Of a DNA stretch of 64,000 bases, positions 60,148 through 64,000 are shown piece after piece. The notes under the pieces were generated by a model. That model worked only from the letters and a program-made list of their open reading frames with translations. It had not been told where the DNA came from and did no database searches. Position 1 is the stretch's first letter, and each line of letters opens with the position of its first letter. Location of the stretch: positions 293,619-357,618 of the forward strand of contig NZ_JACSPM010000004.1 in NCBI RefSeq assembly GCF_014837165.1, read 5' to 3'. Source of the DNA: Microbacterium gallinarum (lineage in GTDB: Bacteria; Actinomycetota; Actinomycetes; Actinomycetales; Microbacteriaceae). The position numbers were made by a program, and so were the translations under genes.

Positions 60148-60896
60148 GCCGCCACCCCCTGACGCTCGGCGTCGAAGCGCGCCATGCGCTCGAGGACGGT
60201 TGCCGCAGTCGGGTTGTCGTGACCGTCGATCACCTCGCCGTCGGAGAGGAACTCGACCCGGTCCGCGTACGCCGCGGCCGACGGGTCGTGGGTGACCATC
60301 ACGATGGTCTGCCACAGCTCGCTGGCAGCGCGACGCAGGAAGGCCAGCAGCGCCTGGCTGGAGCGGGAGTCCAGTGCTCCGGTGGGCTCGTCGGCGAAGA
60401 CGACCTCAGGCCGGGAGATGAGGGCGCGGGCGACCGCGACGCGCTGCTGCTGGCCCCCGGAGAGCTCGGAGGGGCGGTGGTTGAGCCGGTCGGCGATGCC
60501 GAGCGTCGCGGCCAGCTCCAGCATCCAGTCCTTGTCGACTTTCTGACCTCCCAGGCGCAGCGGGAGGGCGATGTTCTCCTCCGCGGTGAGGGCGGGCACG
60601 AGGTTGTACTGCTGGAAGATGAAGCCGACGTGGGTACGGCGAAGCAGGGTGCGCTGCTTCTCGCTCATGCCGACGAGCTCGGTCTCTCCGAGGCGGATGC
60701 TGCCGGAGTCGACCGTGTCCAGCCCCGCCATGGCGTGCATCATCGTGGACTTGCCGGACCCGGACGGGCCCATGATGGCGGTGAACCGGCCACGGCGGAT
60801 GCTGAGGCTGGCGTGATCGAGGGCCCGGACCGCGGTGTCGCCGGTGCCGTACGTCTTCACGAGGTCGGTGGCCTCGATGGCGAATGTGGTGCTCAT
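60144..60896 (-). CDS. ABC transporter ATP-binding protein (MacB/LolD type)
   Basis: 250 residues from MSTTFAIEATDLVKTYGTGD. Walker A GPSGSGKST, Q-loop FIFQQYNLVPALTAEEN, signature LSGGQQQRVAVARAL, Walker B EVVFADEPTGALD and H-loop VTHDPSA are all intact. The sequence order EENIALPLRL and the TGALD after Walker B are typical of the FtsX-linked ATPases. It forms a transporter with the following permease (4-nt overlap). Confidence 0.96.
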   Translation of the reverse strand: MSTTFAIEATDLVKTYGTGDTAVRALDHASLSIRRGRFTAIMGPSGSGKSTMMHAMAGLDTVDSGSIRLGETELVGMSEKQRTLLRRTHVGFIFQQYNLVPALTAEENIALPLRLGGQKVDKDWMLELAATLGIADRLNHRPSELSGGQQQRVAVARALISRPEVVFADEPTGALDSRSSQALLAFLRRAASELWQTIVMVTHDPSAAAYADRVEFLSDGEVIDGHDNPTAATVLERMARFDAERQGVAA

Positions 60897-60916
60897 TGTG
60901 TGTGTCCTTCGGCAGT

Positions 60917-61387
60917 TCAGCGGGCGGCGGCGAGGTGTCGGCGGTACTGCGCCGGCGTCCACGACGCGGTCATCTTGGTGTTGAGGGTGGCGCCCAGGCG
61001 CGCATAGAAGCGCTGCCCGGCGTGGTTGTTCAGGCGGACGCCCCACTGCACGAGCAGGTCGTCTTCGGCGGCGAGGCGGGCCACGGCGGTCATCAGCTGG
61101 CTGCCGATGCCCTTGTCGCGGTGGCCGGGTCGGACGTAGAGGTCGTCCAGGGCGAGAAGGTCGCCACCGGTCCAGAGATGGATGCGGCGCACGGTGCTGG
61201 TGAAGCCGACCACGCCGGCGTCATCCTCGGCGATCAGGACGCGCACGTCGGGGCGCGCGAGCAGCTGCCGCCACGCCTCCGCGTTCACGTGAACGTGCTC
61301 CAGGTCGCCCTCGTGCGCGGCGAGCTCTCGCACCATCTCGTCCAGAGCCACGGCATCCCCGGGGCCGGCCTGTCGGATGTGGATCAT
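60917..61387 (-). CDS. GNAT family N-acetyltransferase
   Basis: 156 residues from MIHIRQAGPGDAVALDEMVRELAAHEGD; AAGGAG 5 nt upstream. The acetyl-CoA P-loop motif is in LYVRPGHRDKGIGSQLM (R/Q-x-x-G-x-G/A form HRDKGIG), and the C-terminal RLNNHAGQRFYARLGA gives the usual splay and Tyr. Such enzymes acetylate small amines, including antibiotics, or protein N-termini. First gene of the leftward operon, 20 nt before the ATPase gene. Acetylation of the transported substrate is an attractive but unproved role. Confidence 0.9.
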   Translation of the reverse strand: MIHIRQAGPGDAVALDEMVRELAAHEGDLEHVHVNAEAWRQLLARPDVRVLIAEDDAGVVGFTSTVRRIHLWTGGDLLALDDLYVRPGHRDKGIGSQLMTAVARLAAEDDLLVQWGVRLNNHAGQRFYARLGATLNTKMTASWTPAQYRRHLAAAR

Positions 61388-61396
61388 GATGCTCCT

Positions 61397-61453
61397 TACG
61401 GTGTCAGTTGTATCCTTTACGGTGTACGGATACGACGTACAGACTGCACCGTA
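61397..61453. promoter_or_regulatory. Putative TetR operator in the divergent GNAT/TetR promoter
   Basis: Three TACGGTG-type half sites lie in the 96-nt divergent region: TACGGTG 61397-61403, TACGGTG 61418-61424 and the inverted CACCGTA 61447-61453, around a GTACGGATACGACGTAC core that is nearly palindromic itself. Arrangement between divergent regulator and target operon is typical for TetR autoregulation. Confidence 0.65.
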
Positions 61454-61483
61454 CGATGTAAGCTGTCAACTAGGGAGGCCGCA

Positions 61484-62137
61484 ATGGCAGAAAAACTCAC
61501 ACAGATGGGCATCGCACAGGCGGCCCTGGCCGCGATCGACGCGGACGGTATCGAGGGCCTCAGCATGCGCAAGCTCGCGCAGAACCTCGGCTCGTCGCCG
61601 ATGGCGGTTTACACGTACTTCCCGGACAAGGACGCGTTGCTCGACGGCGTCGCTCAACTTCTGCTCGCCGAGGTCGACACGCCGCCGGAGGACATCCACT
61701 GGCGCGACGCCATGCGCTTCATCATGCGGTCCGTGCGACACGTCGCCATGCGCCACCCGAACGCCTCGCGACTCATCAACCAGTTCCCACCGCACACACC
61801 CGACGCTCTGGCCTTCGTGGAAGCGGGGTTCCGGAGCTTCCGCCGAGCTGGCTTCGACGAGCTCAGCACCGCACGCTGCTACCGCGCTCTGGCTGCGTAT
61901 TCGCTGGGCACACTCGACATCGAACTGGGTGGATACTTCTCGCCCGAAACGCGCACGATCACATCGGAGACGCGCGACAGCATGGACACGCCCACGGCAG
62001 CCAAGCTCCTCCCGCTTGTAACGGAGATCACGCCAACACTTCTCGCTCAGGATGACGCGGCAGAGTTCGAGTACGGCCTCGAGCTCCTGCTGGACGGGTT
62101 CGCCGACGCTATGTCAAGATCCGGCCGCACCGCCTAA
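61484..62137 (+). CDS. TetR/AcrR family transcriptional regulator
   Basis: 217 residues from MAEKLTQMGIAQAALAAI; GGGAGG about 5 nt upstream. The N-terminal helix-turn-helix reads GIEGLSMRKLAQNLGSSPMAVYTYFPDKDALLDGVAQLLL, the TetR pattern. The C-terminal part (ELGGYFSPE..., QDDAAEFEYGLELLLDGF) resembles the TetR_C_1 ligand domain that binds antibiotics such as tetracycline or similar planar molecules. Divergent from the GNAT/ABC/MFS/CPBP operon, it likely represses it and itself. Confidence 0.92.
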   Translation: MAEKLTQMGIAQAALAAIDADGIEGLSMRKLAQNLGSSPMAVYTYFPDKDALLDGVAQLLLAEVDTPPEDIHWRDAMRFIMRSVRHVAMRHPNASRLINQFPPHTPDALAFVEAGFRSFRRAGFDELSTARCYRALAAYSLGTLDIELGGYFSPETRTITSETRDSMDTPTAAKLLPLVTEITPTLLAQDDAAEFEYGLELLLDGFADAMSRSGRTA

Positions 62138-62264
62138 AGTCTTGCGGCCTGTTCACCCGCCGCACTGACGGAGCCTCGCCGCAGCTCTTGAACGCGTCGC
62201 GCGCCAACCGTCCTCCTGGCGCCGAAGTCGAGCCAGCTCACGAAACCCGCCGGTCCTCCGCCGG

Positions 62265-62924
62265 GTGCACGTTGGGGTCCCGCTTTCGCTCGCCGCCCGC
62301 ATAGGGATGGCGGTGCGCGATTACGGCTCCGCACTCGCATTCCTCATCGATGCTGAGATCGAAACGCGTTTGCAGGCGCTCGACGGGGCAATCCAGCAGA
62401 TTGACGACGCGGTGCGATCCTGGGGACGAGATCGCGTGTCGTCATTCTGGACACCAACGTTCTGCTCTCCGCCGGACCACGCATCACGCGATGGACTGGG
62501 ACGATGTCGTGGACGAGATCACGAGAGAGGCGAACTTCGTCGTCCCTATCCAGGTCGTCGAGGAACTTGACCGGCAGAAGGACCGCGGACAGGGTGATGC
62601 TCGAAATAATGCGCGGGTTGCGTTGAAGTGGCTCGACGACGTCGTCGGCTCAGGGAATGGTTCCGCGTCCTTCCGCCCCGAGGATAGTGATTCCAAGCCA
62701 CGATTCGCGTGTGGGTGGACCATAACGAGCGGATCCCGCTTGCCGAGGTGGATCGAGACACTATCGATCGAGCGGTGCAATTGGCGCCCTACGGCCGCAA
62801 GGTGATTGTCGCGTCGATGGATCGCAGCATGGTCTTTCGATCTCGAACTTTTGGTCTGAACGCCGTGCTCATCGCGGAGGACCAGATTCCGGAGCGGGCG
62901 GCGCCCTCATCACTCCGCCAGTGA
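62265..62924 (+). pseudogene. PIN-domain protein gene broken by several frameshifts
   Basis: Pieces of one protein appear in successive frames: an N-terminal helical part (MAVRDYGSALAFLIDAEIET, LQALDGAIQQIDDAVRSWGR); the first PIN strand VVILDTNVLLSAG at about 62436; DWDDVVDEITREANFVVP and QVVEELDRQKDRGQGDARNN, ARVALKWLDDVVG from 62491; and DHNERIPLAEVDRDTIDRAV, KVIVASMDRSMVFRSRTFGLN from 62712. They align with a single PIN ribonuclease-like domain (DTNVLL, EELDRxK, TIDRA, SMD) but need three frame changes. Most likely a dead nuclease gene, toxin-like or housekeeping. Confidence 0.82.
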
Positions 62925-63100
62925 TCGACCGCGACCGGGCCGTGCACCACACGGCATCGGCTCGCTAACACTGATGGATGTCTGCCTGGGCTTCCCGGAT
63001 CGGGGTTTGTGAACATCGCGATCGCAAGCTGACATCGAATTCGCGATCAGCGAGCGTCCTCCCATTAGCGAAACACCATCCAGGCGTGAGCGCCCGGGTA

Positions 63101-63805
63101 CTACCGAAAGGTCGGCTCGGCCCAACTCGCCCGAGACCAGTCGTCCCGCGGCGATACAGCAAACGAGAGCATCGATGCTCGAAGTCCGATCCGCACCAAT
63201 CCGCTCACCGCCACATCAATTGACGCGCTCTGGCCAAATGAAAGATCGTGTGCTGCGAGCACGCCACCCGAGAGGACATCCACGACCTCGAATCGGATGG
63301 TAGTAGTCGTGTTGCTTTCGTCATCGGGCTGACCCGCAGTCACGGTGATGCGACTTGCCCCAGCGGGGACCAAGTAGTCGACCTGACCGATGGCGTTGTC
63401 ACGCGACATGATGCACGTCATACCGAACGTGTACGGGACACCTGCAATCGGGGAGATCTCGTTCTCCCACGAATAGCCCGAGTTCCCGGGAACTTTGCAC
63501 GATGTAGTGTCCGCCGCTTCATGGGTGCTCAGGGGCATGGGTGTGAAGACTGCTGTCTGGACTGCCGAGGGATTCTCGCTGGTTTCCGGTTCTGGCGTCG
63601 GCGACTGCGCATCTCGGGGGATTTCGGCGGCAGGAGTCGAATCGCTCGGCGAGCCGGCTTGAGGCCCGCTACCCGGACTACTGCCCGCGAGTGACGCCAA
63701 GATCAGCCCGCCGACTACCGTCGCGATCACCGCGGCGGGGATGCCGATCAACGAAACGATCAACAACGTACGCCAGCCTTGACCGGCTTGACTATTCGTT
63801 GCCAT
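63101..63805 (-). CDS. Membrane-anchored extracytoplasmic protein with NPCBM-like domain
   Basis: 234 residues from MATNSQAGQGWRTLLIVSLIG; GGGGGAAG about 3-5 nt upstream, better than ATG 63823. One helix (LLIVSLIGIPAAVIATVVGGLILASLAG) is followed by a Ser/Pro/Thr-rich linker (about 45-90) and a C-terminal beta domain. The latter has YSWENEISPIAGVPYTFGMTC, YLVPAGASRITVTAGQPDDESNT, IRFEVVDVLSGGVLAAHDLSFGQSASIDVAVSGLVRIGL (in part VDVLSGGVLAAHDL), like NPCBM/NEW2 carbohydrate-binding folds. Substrate unknown; fold assignment is by pattern only. Confidence 0.72.
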   Translation of the reverse strand: MATNSQAGQGWRTLLIVSLIGIPAAVIATVVGGLILASLAGSSPGSGPQAGSPSDSTPAAEIPRDAQSPTPEPETSENPSAVQTAVFTPMPLSTHEAADTTSCKVPGNSGYSWENEISPIAGVPYTFGMTCIMSRDNAIGQVDYLVPAGASRITVTAGQPDDESNTTTTIRFEVVDVLSGGVLAAHDLSFGQSASIDVAVSGLVRIGLRASMLSFAVSPRDDWSRASWAEPTFR

Positions 63806-63925
63806 TCTTCCCCCCAGCAGCATGTTTCTATCGCAGATGGCTCATGTTCGCCTAATCGGGTCAAAGGAAGACATTGGGCGAGCACAGACCCGGTCTGGTG
63901 CCGCCGAGAACATCCAGGGATCGGG

Positions 63926-64000
63926 TGACTCGCCCCGGCGTGTCCGGAGACATGATTCCTTGGAAGGATCTGTCTCATGGGACGTCCCAGTAAGTATCCG
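63926..64000 (+). mobile_element. Left end of an IS3-family insertion sequence (runs out of window)
   Basis: TGACTCGCCCCGGCGTGTCC at 63926-63945 has the TG start and GC-rich form of an IS3-group terminal inverted repeat. A transposase gene starts 51 nt further with GAAGGA-like ribosome site GGAAGGATCTGTCTC before the ATG at 63977. The remaining element is outside the window. Confidence 0.75.
63977..64000 (+). CDS. IS3-family transposase OrfA (partial, first 8 codons)
   Basis: ATG GGA CGT CCC AGT AAG TAT CCG gives MGRPSKYP, the common start (M.RPSKYP.EF...) of the small helix-turn-helix OrfA of IS3-group elements. The rest lies beyond the window. OrfA binds the terminal repeats and normally joins OrfB by programmed -1 frameshifting. 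Confidence 0.75.

Overview
The window is high-GC DNA with GTG/ATG starts, many ATGA or GTGA gene overlaps and a typical actinobacterial gene order (tig-clpP1-clpP2-clpX, ileS-folC-DUF4233-ndk, rne-rplU-rpmA-obgE-proB-proA-nadD-rsfS). Gene content, an actinobacterial type translational T-box before ileS and the lysine-rich tail on trigger factor point to Microbacteriaceae, most likely Microbacterium or a close relative. This is a judgement from gene order and protein style; no database search was possible.

Core part, 1-48.9 kb. 1-6.1 kb: end of an Fpg/Nei glycosylase gene, a PaiB-like flavin protein overlapping an amidohydrolase, then a multicopper oxidase overlapping a histidine kinase and followed by its response regulator. 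6.1-11.4 kb: Dps, an OafA-type acyltransferase with SGNH domain, gamma-carbonic anhydrase, an alpha/beta hydrolase, tRNA-Gly, a SnoaL-like protein and tRNA-Pro. 11.4-16.3 kb: protein quality control (trigger factor, a TPR protein, two ClpP subunits, ClpX). 16.3-23.8 kb: a decayed epoxide hydrolase, a hotdog-like protein, a hydrolase fused to a LuxR domain, an M3 peptidase, and a wHTH regulator / 69-residue protein / MFS operon behind a striking TTGCAAA operator array. 23.8-32.5 kb: valS, a pentapeptide-like protein, and a complete four-gene peptide/nickel-type ABC importer. 32.5-48.9 kb: T-box plus ileS, folC, DUF4233, ndk, a VKOR-like membrane protein, RNase E/G with a long leader, rplU-rpmA, obgE, proB-proA, nadD, a proline-rich membrane protein and rsfS.

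Accessory part, 48.9-64 kb. It begins at a tRNA-Ala(GGC) gene followed by an excisionase-like gene and a tyrosine recombinase interrupted by one in-frame TGA, the usual signature of an integrated island. Then come unknown small genes, an IS3 transposase remnant, an AT-richer membrane protein with a 21-nt tandem repeat, further unknown genes, and a compact leftward operon (GNAT acetyltransferase, ABC ATPase, FtsX-type permease, DHA2 MFS exporter, CPBP protease) divergent from a TetR regulator with an inverted-repeat operator. A frameshifted PIN-domain gene, a secreted or membrane-anchored protein and the left end of an IS3-family element finish the window. No second att site was found, so the island probably continues beyond 64 kb.

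The most interesting candidates are the TetR-controlled double-exporter plus protease cassette (55.3-62.1 kb), the TTGCAAA operator array that covers a leaderless promoter (21.5 kb), the recurring leaderless start architecture, and a GGATGCCG/CGGCATCC octamer that is frequent in the core but scarce in the island. I found no CRISPR array, rRNA gene or replication origin.
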